Notes under the pieces: model-generated
What the model was told of the DNA's origin: nothing
Seen by the model: the letters and a program-made list of their open reading frames with translations, nothing else
Database searches by the model: none
DNA from: Paracoccus sp. IB05
GTDB lineage: Bacteria > Pseudomonadota > Alphaproteobacteria > Rhodobacterales > Rhodobacteraceae
Length of the DNA stretch: 45,398 nucleotides
Assembly: GCF_016405985.1 (NCBI RefSeq)
Contig: NZ_JAEFCF010000043.1
Coordinates: 1-45,398, forward strand
Direction of reading: 5' to 3'
Position numbers and translations under genes: made by a program
Shown: piece by piece, positions 1 through 9,454 of the stretch
Layout: every line of letters begins with the position of its first letter
How positions within the stretch are numbered: the stretch's first letter is position 1

Positions 1-52
1 AGAGGGCCGCCTAACATGAGCACCTGACCGGAACAGAACCGGGACAGGTCCA
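1..52 (-). repeat. Insertion-sequence terminal repeat (left window edge)
   Basis: These bases are the reverse complement of 45346-45397. Read outward from the window, both begin TGGACCTGTCCCGG. The TG start and outward layout resemble an IS3-family (IS2-like) terminal inverted repeat, but no transposase of this element lies inside the window. Here the end cuts the integrase reading frame after about residue 293. A short-read assembly typically breaks at such a multicopy IS end, so position 1 is probably a contig edge. Confidence 0.8.
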
Positions 53-932
53 ATCTGGAGTTGCCGGCACAGGTCTTGAGCGCGACGAGGATGTCGATCG
101 CCTGCTCAGGCAAATAAACGTTGTGCGCCTTGGATCGCTTCATCCGCTCTTTCGGAATCGACCACACCGCATTCTCGAAATCGACTTCATCCCAGGTCGC
201 ATCCTGCAATTCGCTCTTGCGGACCATGGTGAGCAGGAACAGCCTCATTCCGAGCCGGATGGTCGGCAACGTGGCCACATGCTCAAGCTGGCCCAGCATG
301 ACCCTGATTTCAGCAGGCGATAGCGAACGGTCCTTGGGAACGAAGGTTGCGATCGAGGCAGGCCCGACCTCATCGGCCGGGTTCGCCACCTTCTCCCCGT
401 GCAGGATCGCGAAGGAATAAACGAGCTTCACGATGTCCCGAACGTGGACCGCCGTGGCCGGGGCTCCACGCCCCTTCACCTTCGCGCACATCGCCCGGAG
501 ATCCTCGGGGCTGATTTCAGTCAGCAGCCGATTCCGAAATGTTGGAAGAATGTTCCGCTCGTAGATCGTGCGACGCATCGCGCGAGTGCTGTCGGCCATC
601 CGGTGCTCTTGCAACCAGCGCTCGCCAAACTCGCCGAAGCTCTTTGCTTCTTTAATGCGGCGCTTTTCGCGCTGCTTCTCCTGGGCGGGCGACCGCCCTT
701 CCAGAATGGCGCGCTGCGCGTCGATCAACTGCTCCCGCGCACGCGCCAGAGACAGGTGGGCAGCTCCATATCGGCCGAGGGTCAAGGTCTCGCGCCGGCC
801 ATTCATGCGGTAGTCGTACCGGAACACGATCGCTCCCGATGGCTGCACTACGACGTACATACCGTCACGGTCAGCGACCTTTTACAATTTATCTTTTGGT
901 TTCAGGGCCTTGATACCCGCGTCAGTCAGCAT
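53..932 (-). pseudogene. P4-type tyrosine integrase, nonsense-mutated and IS-truncated
   Basis: The frame reads as a DUF4102-type site-specific integrase of the phage P4 family. It starts MLTDAGIKALKPKDK at ATG 932, with GGAGGG five bases upstream. An N-terminal arm-binding domain covers residues 1-85 (DGMYVVV, TLGRYG, SLARAR) and a SAM-like core-binding domain roughly 95-190 (FGEFGERW, RTIYERNILP). The catalytic domain then shows the Arg-I box (TMVRKSEL) and the beta-hairpin lysine (IPKERMKRSK). Codon 17 is TAA (882-884) where relatives have Tyr or a similar residue, so full-length translation is blocked; an in-frame ATG at 860 could give a shortened protein. The frame is then cut at base 53 by an IS end, losing the HxxR box and the nucleophilic Tyr. 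It is therefore inactive as seen. Its place beside the 3' end of guaA marks an island inserted at that hotspot, with the rest of the island lying to the left of the window. Confidence 0.85.
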
Positions 933-975
933 TGGACCCTCCGAAATCGTTCAAAAAACGCGAGAGAGCCATCAA

Positions 976-1135
976 ATATACCGTCAACCCAAAACGGGCC
1001 TATCTGAGCGGGAAATTTCCTTTTATTCCCAATGGAATAAGGTCAAAAAAAATACCGTCACAAGCTCTCTAGGCCGTGACGGTATATTCGTTTTGCCGAT
1101 GCGACAAGAGTCGCCATACCGTCAGCTATACCGTC
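976..1135. promoter_or_regulatory. Cluster of ATACCGTC repeats between integrase and guaA
   Basis: The octamer ATACCGTC occurs at about 978, 1052, 1116 and 1128 on the plus strand. It also occurs inverted at 1078-1085, so that ATACCGTCAC (1052-1061) and GTGACGGTAT (1076-1085) form a perfect 10-bp inverted repeat around a 14-base spacer. The array lies in the noncoding strip between the integrase start and the guaA 3' end. That is where arm-type integrase sites, excisionase sites or an integrase operator would be expected. The assignment to recombination or autoregulation is inference. Confidence 0.6.
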
Positions 1136-1153
1136 GATCCCGAGGCTTACCCC

Positions 1154-1173
1154 GCGATAGACGGCGATAGACG
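1154..1173 (+). repeat. Tandem decamer GCGATAGACG, two copies
   Basis: Two perfect head-to-tail copies of GCGATAGACG lie just inside the junction between guaA and the island. Short direct repeats next to a recombination site could bind integrase or a directionality factor, but nothing in the sequence proves a role. Confidence 0.6.
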
Positions 1174-1251
1174 ATGACAGATTTATTGTGTTATTTCAGA
1201 GAGTTATGGAGGGTTCTGGCGTGTTATCGACGGCGTTCCGATGGGTCAAAA

Positions 1252-2808
1252 TCATTCCAGCTCGATGGTGCCCGGCGGTTTCGAGGTCAGGTCGTAGAAC
1301 ACCCGATTGACGCCTTTCACCTCATTGATGATCCGCGTCATGGTTTCGCCGAGGAATTCATGGGTGAAGGGGTAAGTGTCGGCGGTCATGCCGTCTACGC
1401 TCGTCACCGCGCGGATCGAGACCGCGAAATCATAGGTGCGCCCGTCGCCCATCACGCCGACGGTTTTCATCGGCAGGATCGCCGCGAAAGCCTGCCAGAT
1501 TTCGTCATAGAGCCCGTGTTTGCGGATCTGGTCGATATAGACCGCATCGGCCTCGCGCAGGATGGCGAGTTTCTCACGGGTGATCTCGCCGGGGCAGCGG
1601 ATTGCGAGGCCCGGGCCGGGGAAGGGGTGACGCCCGATGAAGGATGCTGGCAGGCCAAGTTCACGGCCAAGGGCACGGACCTCGTCCTTGAACAGCTCGC
1701 GCAGCGGCTCCACCAGTTTCAGGCCCATCTTTTCCGGCAGGCCGCCGACATTATGGTGCGATTTGATCGTGACCGAAGGTCCGCCGCTGAAGGAGACGGA
1801 TTCGATCACATCGGGATAAAGCGTTCCCTGGGCGAGGAATTCGGCGCCTTCGATCTGGTTCGCGTATTTCTGGAAGACATCGATGAACAGCCTGCCGATG
1901 GTCTTGCGTTTGACTTCCGGGTCCGAGACGCCTTCGAGGGCACCGAGGAAGAGATCCGATTCATCGGCCGCGATCAGTTTGATCTTGTAATTGTCGCGGA
2001 ACATTTTGACGACTTCCGCCGCCTCGTTCTTCCGGAGAAGCCCGTGATCGACAAAGACGCAGGTCAGCTGGTCGCCAATGGCCTCATGGATCAGGATGGC
2101 GGCGACAGAGCTGTCAACGCCGCCCGACAACCCGCAGATCACCTGTTTGTCGCCGACCTGTTCGCGGATTTTCGCGATGGCTTCCTCGCGGTAGCCGGCC
2201 ATGGTCCAGTCGCCGCTAAAGCCCGCCAGCCGCACGAAATTCTCGTAAAGCTTGGCGCCCTTCGGGGTGTGATGCACTTCGGGATGGAACTGCACGGCAA
2301 AGAAGCGGCGCGAGGGGTCGGCGGTGATCGCAAAAGGCGCATTTGGCGAGGTGCCATAGACCTCAAAGCCCGGAGCGATCTGTGAAACATGGTCGCCATG
2401 GCTCATCCAGACCTGCTCGTCACCGGCCTGGAACCAGCCGTCGAGGATCTCGAGATCGGCGCCTTTGCGGGTCACAAAGGCACGGCCGAATTCGGCGGTG
2501 CCATGACCCGATTCCACCAGCCCGCCCAGCTGCTGCATCATGGTTTGCTGGCCGTAGCAGATGCCAAGAACCGGCACGCCGGCGGTCCACAGGCTTTCCG
2601 GCGCGCGGGGGCTGCCCTCACGGGTGACCGAATCCGGCCCGCCCGACAGGATCACGGCCTGGGGCGCGAATTCTGCCAGAAAAGCGTCTGAGACGCGCTG
2701 ATAGGGGTGGATTTCGCAATAGACATTCAGCTCGCGCAGGCGCCGCGCGATCAGCTGGGTGACTTGCGAACCGAAATCGATGATGAGGAGGCGTTGGGGC
2801 TGGGTCAT
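1252..2808 (-). CDS. guaA: GMP synthase (glutamine-hydrolysing)
   Basis: Converts XMP, glutamine and ATP to GMP, the last step of guanine nucleotide synthesis, in the cytosol. The 518-residue protein has the usual length. An N-terminal class I amidotransferase domain covers roughly residues 5-195, with nucleophile Cys84 in GICYGQQ and a catalytic His/Glu pair in FHPEVHHT. It is followed by the ATP pyrophosphatase domain with the PP-loop GLSGGVDSS near residue 225 and the C-terminal dimerisation domain, ending PPGTIELE. The end matches the family consensus (GTIEWE in E. coli), so the gene is intact even though an island integrase sits 320 bases beyond its stop. It lies 62 bases downstream of dcd on the same strand. 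Confidence 0.97.
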   Translation of the reverse strand: MTQPQRLLIIDFGSQVTQLIARRLRELNVYCEIHPYQRVSDAFLAEFAPQAVILSGGPDSVTREGSPRAPESLWTAGVPVLGICYGQQTMMQQLGGLVESGHGTAEFGRAFVTRKGADLEILDGWFQAGDEQVWMSHGDHVSQIAPGFEVYGTSPNAPFAITADPSRRFFAVQFHPEVHHTPKGAKLYENFVRLAGFSGDWTMAGYREEAIAKIREQVGDKQVICGLSGGVDSSVAAILIHEAIGDQLTCVFVDHGLLRKNEAAEVVKMFRDNYKIKLIAADESDLFLGALEGVSDPEVKRKTIGRLFIDVFQKYANQIEGAEFLAQGTLYPDVIESVSFSGGPSVTIKSHHNVGGLPEKMGLKLVEPLRELFKDEVRALGRELGLPASFIGRHPFPGPGLAIRCPGEITREKLAILREADAVYIDQIRKHGLYDEIWQAFAAILPMKTVGVMGDGRTYDFAVSIRAVTSVDGMTADTYPFTHEFLGETMTRIINEVKGVNRVFYDLTSKPPGTIELE

Positions 2809-2870
2809 GGTTTTGCCATAGGTCCGGGGCTGGAGAATCGCAAGCGGGGAATGGGGGCAGGGTGGTCTTG

Positions 2871-3947
2871 CTACCGGAACTGTTTCGCCAGTTTCAGGCC
2901 CTGGCCCTGGTAGTTCGATTTCAGATCGGCACCGTAGATCCGACCGGGCGGCGACGACATCCGTTCATAGACCAGCCGCCCCACCACCTGGCCATGTTCC
3001 AGAACAAAGGGGGCCTCGTGGCAACGTACCTCCAGCACCCCCCGCGAGCCATGGCCCCCGGCGGCGTCATGGCCGAAGCCGGGGTCGAAAAAGCCCGCAT
3101 AATGCACGCGGAATTCGCCCACCATCGCCAGGTAGGGCGCCATTTCGGCGGCATGATCGGGCGGGATCGTCACGGCCTCGCGCGAGACGAGGATATAAAA
3201 CGCGCCAGGGTCAAGGATGATACTGCCGTCTTCGCTATGGACCTCTTCCCAGAAATCGCGTGCCGGGTAATGGGCGATGCGGTCAAGGTCGATCACCCCG
3301 GTATGGGGCTTGGCGCGGTAACCGGCCAGGGTGCCCTCGGTCGGGCGCAGATCGACGGAAAAGCCGAGGCCTTCGGAAATAACCGGGGTGCCATCGACCA
3401 GCGGCACCTCCCGGTGCAGCTTTGCAAGATCGGCATCCGAGAGCCGCGCTTCGCCCGCACGAAAGCGGATCTGGTTCAGGCGCTGGCCCTCGCGCACAAG
3501 GACCGAGAAAGAGCGCGGGCAGACCTCGGCATAAAGCGGGCCGCTGTAAGCTTCGGGGATCCGGTCAAATTCGGAGCCGCCATCGGTGATGGTGCGGGTC
3601 AGCAGATCCAGCCGCCCGGTCGAGCTTTTGGCATTGGCGACCGCGGTGATTCCTTTGGGCAAAGCGAGGCTTTCGGCCAGTTCGATCAGATAGACGCAGC
3701 CTTTCTCCAGCACGGCGCCTTCGCTCAGATCGATGCGATGCATCGCAAATTCTTCAAGCCGCGCGCTGACGCGGCGGTCGCGGCCGGCGAGGAACGAGGC
3801 CCGCACCCGCCAGGCATACCGCCCGAGCCGCAGGTCAAGGCTCGCGGGTTGCACCTGGGCATCAAGGATCGGGCTGGTGGCCAGGATGGCGCGCGATTCT
3901 ATCAGGCTGCGAATTGCGTGATCGGGCAGGACGCCGCTCTTTGCCAT
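2871..3947 (-). CDS. dcd: dCTP deaminase, long alphaproteobacterial form
   Basis: Deaminates dCTP to dUTP, feeding dTMP synthesis. The 358-residue protein is about twice the size of E. coli Dcd and matches the two-part type (Dcd_N plus Dcd_C) found in alphaproteobacteria. Each half carries a dUTPase-like beta fold. Visible motifs include [13 protein letters not shown] in the first half and [14 protein letters not shown] in the second, which correspond to the substrate-binding signature of the fold. The frame stays open far upstream, but the start at ATG 3947 ([10 protein letters not shown]) is chosen because AAAGGAAG lies at the right distance and the family begins there. The next gene downstream is guaA. 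Confidence 0.9.
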   Translation of the reverse strand: MAKSGVLPDHAIRSLIESRAILATSPILDAQVQPASLDLRLGRYAWRVRASFLAGRDRRVSARLEEFAMHRIDLSEGAVLEKGCVYLIELAESLALPKGITAVANAKSSTGRLDLLTRTITDGGSEFDRIPEAYSGPLYAEVCPRSFSVLVREGQRLNQIRFRAGEARLSDADLAKLHREVPLVDGTPVISEGLGFSVDLRPTEGTLAGYRAKPHTGVIDLDRIAHYPARDFWEEVHSEDGSIILDPGAFYILVSREAVTIPPDHAAEMAPYLAMVGEFRVHYAGFFDPGFGHDAAGGHGSRGVLEVRCHEAPFVLEHGQVVGRLVYERMSSPPGRIYGADLKSNYQGQGLKLAKQFR

Positions 3948-4021
3948 GCTGTGCTTCCTTTCGTCCGATCCGTTGCCGTCCGGTTTTTGTCCGAAACTCT
4001 CGCTCCGGGATGCCGCAAATG

Positions 4022-4058
4022 AAAACCGCCCGCGCTGCGAAAGCAGGCGGGCGGTTTT
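4022..4058 (-). terminator. Hairpin terminator downstream of tRNA-Pro
   Basis: AAAACCGCCCGC (4022-4033) pairs with GCGGGCGGTTTT (4047-4058), giving a 12-bp stem with T-rich tracts on both strands. It starts five bases after the encoded CCA of tRNA-Pro and lies upstream of dcd. It would therefore end tRNA transcription and insulate dcd. Confidence 0.8.
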
Positions 4059-4062
4059 TCGA

Positions 4063-4141
4063 TGGTCGGGCCGGTGAGATTCGAACTCACGACCTCCCGC
4101 CCCCCAGACGGACGCGCTAAACCAGGCTGCGCTACGGCCCG
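4063..4141 (-). tRNA. tRNA-Pro (anticodon GGG)
   Basis: A complete cloverleaf can be folded on the minus strand. The acceptor stem is CGGGCCG with CGGCCCG, followed by A and an encoded CCA. The anticodon loop CTGGGGG has GGG in the anticodon position, and the T-arm carries TTCGAAT. It is a single gene between merR and dcd, followed by a strong hairpin. Confidence 0.95.
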
Positions 4142-4254
4142 ACACTGGCGCCTGAATAACGATTTCCCACGCAGGTTCAAGCACAAAGCAGCGCCGTCCT
4201 CGTCGATTTTCATCCCGGCTCTTTCGCGGGCTTTGATCCCGTGCAGGGCAGGGC

Positions 4255-5367
4255 TCAGCCGCTGTGCTTTTGCGCTTCGGAAAGCCTCTGGCGGAGCGCG
4301 GCGATCCGCCGTGAAAGGGCGCGAAGGGAATCATTGCGCGCAGACAGGCTGCCCGGCGGCAGCGCCCGAAGCCTTGCGGCGAGTGTCTGCGGACGGAAGG
4401 CGGGTGTTTCGTTGGCTGCCGCGGGCTCTGGCTCGGCTGCGCCGGGGCTATCCGTGTCATCGGCTGCATCCGCGCTCTGTTCTGCCACATGATCCGGCTC
4501 CGCAACGGTCACGCGGTCCGTTTCGGGAAGCGGGAAGGCAGTGATGCTTGCCGTTTCTGCGGCGAGGTCATCTTCGGGGCCGATATCAAAGGCGAAAGGC
4601 GCCTCTTCATGATCGGCCAGATCCGCATCCGCCGCGGCCACGGCAGGGAAATGATCGCCGGGCTGCGCAGACAGACTATCGGAATTGTGATCCTGCGCCT
4701 CGTCCTCTTCTGCCTCTTCCACAACGGTCATCACCAGGGTTTCGCCCGGATCATGGGCCGGTTCAAAGCCCGGGAACATCGACTGACGCGGATCGAAGGC
4801 AGACAAGGGAGGCTCTTTCTCGGGCGGTTCTGTGGCTTGCGGTATGGTTTCCGGGGCGGATTCCCGGGACGGCTCGCCGGGGAAGGCGATGACGGTTCCG
4901 GTGGTCTCGCCTGCGGAGAAATCACCTGCGTCAGAATCAGGCCTGTCATTGCGCGCCTGTGCGTCATGCACTTCGCTCTCGAGCGCTTCGATACTGGCCT
5001 CATTGGCCTCGCGCGGCGTCAGCCTGGTCACCTCGGCGCCGCGCCGGGTCGTTTTGACCGACATCGCCGAGATCAGCGCCTCTTCCTCGGCGCTGGTGTC
5101 ATCGGTCAGACCGGCGACATGGCGTACCCCCTGTTCGCGCAGGATCTTCTGCACGCCGCGGATCGTCATTCCCTCTTCATGCAAAAGCCGCCGGATCCCG
5201 GCCAGAAGCGCCAGATCCGAAGGGCGGTAATAGCGCCGCCCGCCCGCCCGTTTCACCGGGCGAATCTGCGGGAACCGCGTTTCCCAGAAGCGCAGCACAT
5301 GGGCCGGGGTCTCCAGCACCTCGGCGACTTCCGAGATGGTCCGGAAGGCGTCGGGAGATTTGTCCAT
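4255..5367 (-). CDS. MerR-family transcriptional regulator with long acidic tail
   Basis: A 370-residue protein. Residues 5-75 are a MerR-type winged helix-turn-helix ([20 protein letters not shown], then [11 protein letters not shown] and [15 protein letters not shown]). The remaining 250 or so residues are acidic, Pro/Ala-rich and probably disordered, ending in a short basic helix ([20 protein letters not shown]). There is no recognisable effector domain. The start at ATG 5367 is preferred over the upstream ATG because AGGAG lies seven bases before it. A MerR protein of this layout directly after ihfA is a standing arrangement in Rhodobacterales. Its targets are unknown. Confidence 0.85.
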   Translation of the reverse strand: MDKSPDAFRTISEVAEVLETPAHVLRFWETRFPQIRPVKRAGGRRYYRPSDLALLAGIRRLLHEEGMTIRGVQKILREQGVRHVAGLTDDTSAEEEALISAMSVKTTRRGAEVTRLTPREANEASIEALESEVHDAQARNDRPDSDAGDFSAGETTGTVIAFPGEPSRESAPETIPQATEPPEKEPPLSAFDPRQSMFPGFEPAHDPGETLVMTVVEEAEEDEAQDHNSDSLSAQPGDHFPAVAAADADLADHEEAPFAFDIGPEDDLAAETASITAFPLPETDRVTVAEPDHVAEQSADAADDTDSPGAAEPEPAAANETPAFRPQTLAARLRALPPGSLSARNDSLRALSRRIAALRQRLSEAQKHSG

Positions 5368-5503
5368 CGGACGCTCCTGCCTCATCATGGCCGCAGCGTC
5401 TGAACCGCTCCGGCCGCTTTGCATATTCTCTGACTTTGCCGGCCGGGACTGCGGCGGGCGTCAGCCGGTCTGCGGGTCACATTGCAGCACCGGCCATCGG
5501 GCT

Positions 5504-5806
5504 TCAGCTGCCGGAGCCAGCCGCCACGCGGTCCTTCATCAGATGCGAGGGACGGAAGGTCAGCACCCGGCGGGGCGAGATCGGAACCTCGTCGCCGGTC
5601 TTCGGGTTGCGGCCGACCCGCGCCGTTTTCGCCCGCACCGAGAAGGTGCCGAAAGACGAAATCTTGACGGTCTCGCCGGCAACCAGCGCGTCAGAGACAT
5701 GCTGCAGCACGGTTTCAACCAGGTCGGCAGATTCGTTGCGGCTCAGCCCGACTTCGCGGAACACCGCTTCGGTCAGATCCATCCGCGTAAGCGTTTTCTC
5801 ACTCAT
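5504..5806 (-). CDS. ihfA: Integration host factor subunit alpha
   Basis: A 100-residue HU/IHF-fold protein that pairs with IhfB to bind and sharply bend DNA in recombination, replication and transcription. It begins [16 protein letters not shown]. The beta-arm signature [17 protein letters not shown], with the intercalating Pro at its tip, is present, and FGTFSVR precedes it. The alpha assignment rests on overall similarity and on its place after fabH and before merR. A 118-base gap separates it from fabH. Confidence 0.93.
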   Translation of the reverse strand: MSEKTLTRMDLTEAVFREVGLSRNESADLVETVLQHVSDALVAGETVKISSFGTFSVRAKTARVGRNPKTGDEVPISPRRVLTFRPSHLMKDRVAAGSGS

Positions 5807-5925
5807 GTCTCAAGGTCCCCCCCGGGATTGACCTCGCAAGGATGGCGAGTCCGGAATTGCTTTGTCAATATCAAAGACTTGTGCCGCAGGCTTCAGGCCG
5901 CGTTTCCGGCGAAAACCGGCTGGAA

Positions 5926-6897
5926 TTACCAGCGCAGAACGACCGAACCCCAGGCGAGACCGCCACCGATTGCCTCGGCGACCAGCAGGTCGCCCTGTTT
6001 GATCTGGCCACGCGCATGGCCGACCGACATGGCGAGGGGAATCGATGCGGCCGAGGTATTGCCGTGATCCTGCACGGTGACGACCACCCGCTCCATCGGA
6101 ACCTTCATCCGTTTCGCGGTCGATTCGATGATGCGGATATTGGCCTGATGCGGCACGATCCAGTCGACATCGTCGCCCGTCAGCCCCAGCTTGTCGAGCG
6201 AGGCATGCGCGGTCTCGGCCAGTTTCTCGACAGCATGGCGGAAGACTTCCTTGCCTTCCATCCGCAGATGCCCGGTGGTGCCGGTCGAGGTGCCGCCATC
6301 GACGTAGAGCAGATCGCGGAAGCGCCCGTCGGAATTCAGATCGGTGGCGAGGATGCCGCGATCTGCGTTGTCACCCTGGCCCTCGACCGCCTCAAGAACC
6401 AGCGCGCCGGCGCCGTCGCCGAACAGCACACAGGTGCCGCGATCGGTCCAGTCCATCAGCCGCGAGAAGGTCTCGGCCCCGATCACCAGCGCGCGTTTCG
6501 CCTGGCCCGACACGATCAGCGCATTGGCATTTGAGAGCGCGAAGACGAAACCAGCGCAGACCGCCTGCACGTCAAAGGCGAATCCCTTTGTCATGCCAAG
6601 CCGGCCTTGCACCATGGTCGCAACCGACGGGAAGGTCAGGTCAGGGGTCGAGGTGGCGACGATAATCGCGTCAATATCATCGGCGGTCAGTCCGGCCTGG
6701 GCCAAAGCGGCCTCGGCCGCCTTGCAGGCCAGATCCGAGGTCATCTGACCTTCGGCTGCGAAATGGCGGCGCTCGATCCCCGAGCGCGAGCGAATCCATT
6801 CGTCAGAGGTCTCGACCAGTTTTTCGAATTCGGAATTCGGAACAACCCGCTCGGGCAGGTAATGCCCTACGCCCCTGACGACTGCACGCAAAGTCAT
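5926..6897 (-). CDS. fabH: Beta-ketoacyl-ACP synthase III
   Basis: Condenses acetyl-CoA with malonyl-ACP to start fatty acid synthesis. The 323-residue length is normal. The catalytic triad is visible: Cys114 in QAVCAGF, His in VPHQANIRI and Asn in HGNTSAAS, and the protein ends GGGLAWGSVVLRW. Its ATG overlaps the plsX stop by four bases (ATGA, 6894-6897), indicating translational coupling within yceD-rpmF-plsX-fabH. Confidence 0.97.
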   Translation of the reverse strand: MTLRAVVRGVGHYLPERVVPNSEFEKLVETSDEWIRSRSGIERRHFAAEGQMTSDLACKAAEAALAQAGLTADDIDAIIVATSTPDLTFPSVATMVQGRLGMTKGFAFDVQAVCAGFVFALSNANALIVSGQAKRALVIGAETFSRLMDWTDRGTCVLFGDGAGALVLEAVEGQGDNADRGILATDLNSDGRFRDLLYVDGGTSTGTTGHLRMEGKEVFRHAVEKLAETAHASLDKLGLTGDDVDWIVPHQANIRIIESTAKRMKVPMERVVVTVQDHGNTSAASIPLAMSVGHARGQIKQGDLLVAEAIGGGLAWGSVVLRW

Positions 6898-8060
6898 ACG
6901 GATGAACCGCCCTCTTTCGCGGGACCGGTTCCGGGTGTACCGGCAGGTCCCTCCATGGACCCCTCTGGCCCCGTTTCCTCAGACGCGCCATCCTGACGCG
7001 CCGTTTCGATAGATGCAAGCCGGGCCGCGATCCGTTCGGTCAGCCCGCTGAGCGCGAGACGCCGCGCCAGCCCGATGGCCGCCGAAATGCCGGTCGCATC
7101 GGATCCGCCATGCGATTTGACCACGGTGCCTTTCAGCCCGAGGAAGACCCCGCCATTTACGCGGCGCGGGTCGATATTCTTCTGGAACCGCTTCAGCGAG
7201 CGCATCGCCAGCAGTGCCGCGATTTTGGCGAAGAACCCGGCGGTAAAGGCTTCGCGCAGGCGCTCGACCACCAGTTTCGCGGTGCCTTCGCCGGTTTTCA
7301 GCGCGACATTGCCGGTAAACCCATCGGTCACGATCACGTCAGCGCGTGCGCCGGGGATCTCATTGCCTTCGACAAAGCCGACATGGGTAAAGCCGCCCGA
7401 AGCCGCATGGGCGGCAAGGATCTCATTGGCTTCTTTCAGCTCGGCCCGGCCCTTGTGGTCCTCGGTGCCGACATTCAGCAAACCGACACGCGGGCGCTGG
7501 ATCGAGAGACCAAGCGAGGCATAGGCCGACCCCATCACCGCATATTGCAAAAGATCCGAGGGCTCTGCCTTCACATCGGCGCCGACATCCAGCATCACGT
7601 TAAAGCCGCCGGGATTGCGCGAGGGCCAGAGGCAGGCAATCGCGGGGCGGTTGATCCCCGGCAGCTTGCGCAGCCGGATCATCGACACCGCCATCAGTGC
7701 GCCGGTATTGCCGCAAGAGACCGCAGCGCCCGCCTCGCCATTTCTGACACAGTCAATCGCCGCCCACATCGAGGTGTTCTGGCCATGGCGCATCACCTGG
7801 GCGGGCTTGTCCTCCATCGTAACCACGTCGGTCGCGTGACGCAGTTCGACCCGGCCTGCGAGGACCGGGGTCTTTGCAACCAGGGCAGAGAGCTGCGCCT
7901 CGTCGCCATGAAGGATGACGAAGAGATCAGGATGCCGGGCGATGGAATCAGCAAGGCCGGCGACAAAAACCGCCGGGCCCTGGTCACCACCCATAGCATC
8001 CGCAGATATGATGACGCGGGCAGCAGTGCCGGCAGGCGAGGTGTCTTTCACGCTCTTCAT
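6894..8060 (-). CDS. plsX: Phosphate acyltransferase PlsX
   Basis: Makes acyl-phosphate from acyl-ACP for phospholipid synthesis by the PlsX/PlsY route. The 388-residue protein shows the N-terminal signature SADAMGGDQGP and the family motifs AAVSCGNTGALM, NVGTEDHKG and VTDGFTGNVALKT. The C-terminal 35 residues are Gly/Pro/Glu-rich and look disordered. The chosen start (MKSVKDTSPAG) has only a weak ribosome-binding site, so a nearby alternative cannot be excluded. The gene lies 27 bases after rpmF and overlaps fabH. Confidence 0.95.
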   Translation of the reverse strand: MKSVKDTSPAGTAARVIISADAMGGDQGPAVFVAGLADSIARHPDLFVILHGDEAQLSALVAKTPVLAGRVELRHATDVVTMEDKPAQVMRHGQNTSMWAAIDCVRNGEAGAAVSCGNTGALMAVSMIRLRKLPGINRPAIACLWPSRNPGGFNVMLDVGADVKAEPSDLLQYAVMGSAYASLGLSIQRPRVGLLNVGTEDHKGRAELKEANEILAAHAASGGFTHVGFVEGNEIPGARADVIVTDGFTGNVALKTGEGTAKLVVERLREAFTAGFFAKIAALLAMRSLKRFQKNIDPRRVNGGVFLGLKGTVVKSHGGSDATGISAAIGLARRLALSGLTERIAARLASIETARQDGASEETGPEGSMEGPAGTPGTGPAKEGGSSV

Positions 8061-8087
8061 GCTGGAGTGCCGCTGCCCTGGGCAGGC

Positions 8088-8294
8088 TTATGCTGCGTCT
8101 TCGTCGATATCGACTTCGCGCGCCACAGCCACGACTTCTTTCGAATCGTAATGGCCGCAGGACGGGCAGACATGGTGCGGGCGCTTCAGTTCGCCGCAGT
8201 TGTTGCATTCGTTCGGATTCGCGGCAACCAGCGCGTCATGAGCGCGGCGCATGTTGCGGCGGGATTTGGTAACTCGGTTCTGAGGGACGGCCAT
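8088..8294 (-). CDS. rpmF: 50S ribosomal protein L32
   Basis: A 68-residue ribosomal protein beginning [19 protein letters not shown]. Two CxxC pairs (CNNCG and CPSCG) form the zinc ribbon. The frame extends upstream, but the L32 N-terminus fixes the start at 8294. Pairing rpmF with plsX-fabH and yceD is widely conserved and links ribosome and lipid synthesis. Confidence 0.97.
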   Translation of the reverse strand: MAVPQNRVTKSRRNMRRAHDALVAANPNECNNCGELKRPHHVCPSCGHYDSKEVVAVAREVDIDEDAA

Positions 8295-8580
8295 GTCACA
8301 ACCTCGGGGCTTGGCTAGCGGGGACAAGCCCCTGATTTCTATAGGGCCTTCTGTTGCCAGCGGGCCTGCTTTTCCTTGTGATACAACGCTGGCCGGACCA
8401 TGCCCTCAGGGTCACAAGGACCATTTGGACAATAGAAAACCATTGCTGTTTCACAGCTTGAATGAGGCGCGGAAAATACTCGCTTTCGGCGGAGGTTCAA
8501 CCCCTATTCCGCTGCGATCCTGACCTTAGCCCGATATGTGCGCCCTGGAGCCGGTCACGATGGTCTGTATCGACCTGCGA

Positions 8581-9183
8581 TCACGATTCCGGTGCACCAT
8601 CGGGCTTGTCGCCTTTTTTCAGGAGACCCGCAAGCCCGGCAAAAGGTTTCAGGGCCTCCTGCGTCAGCGGCGTCTCTCCGGGGGGCGCAATGACCGTCTC
8701 GCCGAGCTCTGCGCCTTCGGCGCGCGGCCAGGGCGGCAGCGCCAGCGCCAGCGCCTCGCGGGCGACATCGGCAATGTCGAGCATTTCGGGAAGCGGCTCT
8801 TCGCTGTCGCCTTCGGGGATCTCGAATTCCTCGGCCTCAGGCGGCGTCCAGTCCGACAGGAAGCTGCGCCTGACCTCTTCGTCGATCCGGGCGGGGACGG
8901 GGGCAAGGGTGACGACACAGGACTGGGTCACATCGGCTTCCATTCTGGCGACCAGACGGAAATCAGCGCGGCCTTCCGGCAGAATCTCGCCGACAAAGGT
9001 AAAGCGGTCGATTCGCGGCAGATCGAGGCTCCGGGCGAGTTCGGCCCGCCCCGCCGCATCCGGGCGCCAGCGAAAGCGCGTGGGCTTGCGATGCGAAAGC
9101 GTGGCCGCGCGCAGAATCGGCGCGGCGCTGTCGCGGCCTTCGGCGGCTGCGGGGGCGGGCGGATTGGGGGTCTTGGCTGCCAT
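8581..9183 (-). CDS. yceD: YceD / DUF177 family protein
   Basis: About 200 residues starting MAAKTPNPPAP. The family signature is the conserved Cys with flanking acidic and hydrophobic positions (VTQSCVVTLAPV), followed by the acidic DWTPPEAEEFEIPE segment and the DIADVAREALALALP motif. Members are linked to accumulation of 23S rRNA, and the gene normally sits just before rpmF, as here. The start at 9183 is a judgement: the frame stays open upstream, but the extra sequence is not family-like and would overlap the bamE promoter region. A 286-base gap, in which I see no gene, separates it from rpmF. Confidence 0.88.
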   Translation of the reverse strand: MAAKTPNPPAPAAAEGRDSAAPILRAATLSHRKPTRFRWRPDAAGRAELARSLDLPRIDRFTFVGEILPEGRADFRLVARMEADVTQSCVVTLAPVPARIDEEVRRSFLSDWTPPEAEEFEIPEGDSEEPLPEMLDIADVAREALALALPPWPRAEGAELGETVIAPPGETPLTQEALKPFAGLAGLLKKGDKPDGAPES

Positions 9184-9454
9184 GAGTGTCACTTTGCCTG
9201 AATTTGCTGCGGTCTTATGCCCTTCCTCAGGGCGCGGTCTTCGGATCAGATCTTCCCGGGCCTTGTCGCGGCACGGATCGCGGGCCGGTACCCCGAACCG
9301 GCATGCCCGGGCCCGGTCCTGCTGAGGTCGGAGAGTGCTGCCTTGAACAAAGGGCGATCCTTCTGCTATCTCAGGGCGCAAGAGGGTATTGCCGGCCGGG
9401 ACGGGCGGTTATCGACCTTATCGCAGAGAATTCGGGCAGAGCAACGGGGCAGGA

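Noticed and set aside
1174-2385. 403-codon plus-strand frame
   Set aside because: It is antisense to guaA, whose motifs are complete. High GC content leaves the opposite strand open.
3948-4505. N-terminal extension of dcd to 4505
   Set aside because: It would run through tRNA-Pro and its terminator and lacks similarity to the family; a good ribosome-binding site lies before ATG 3947.
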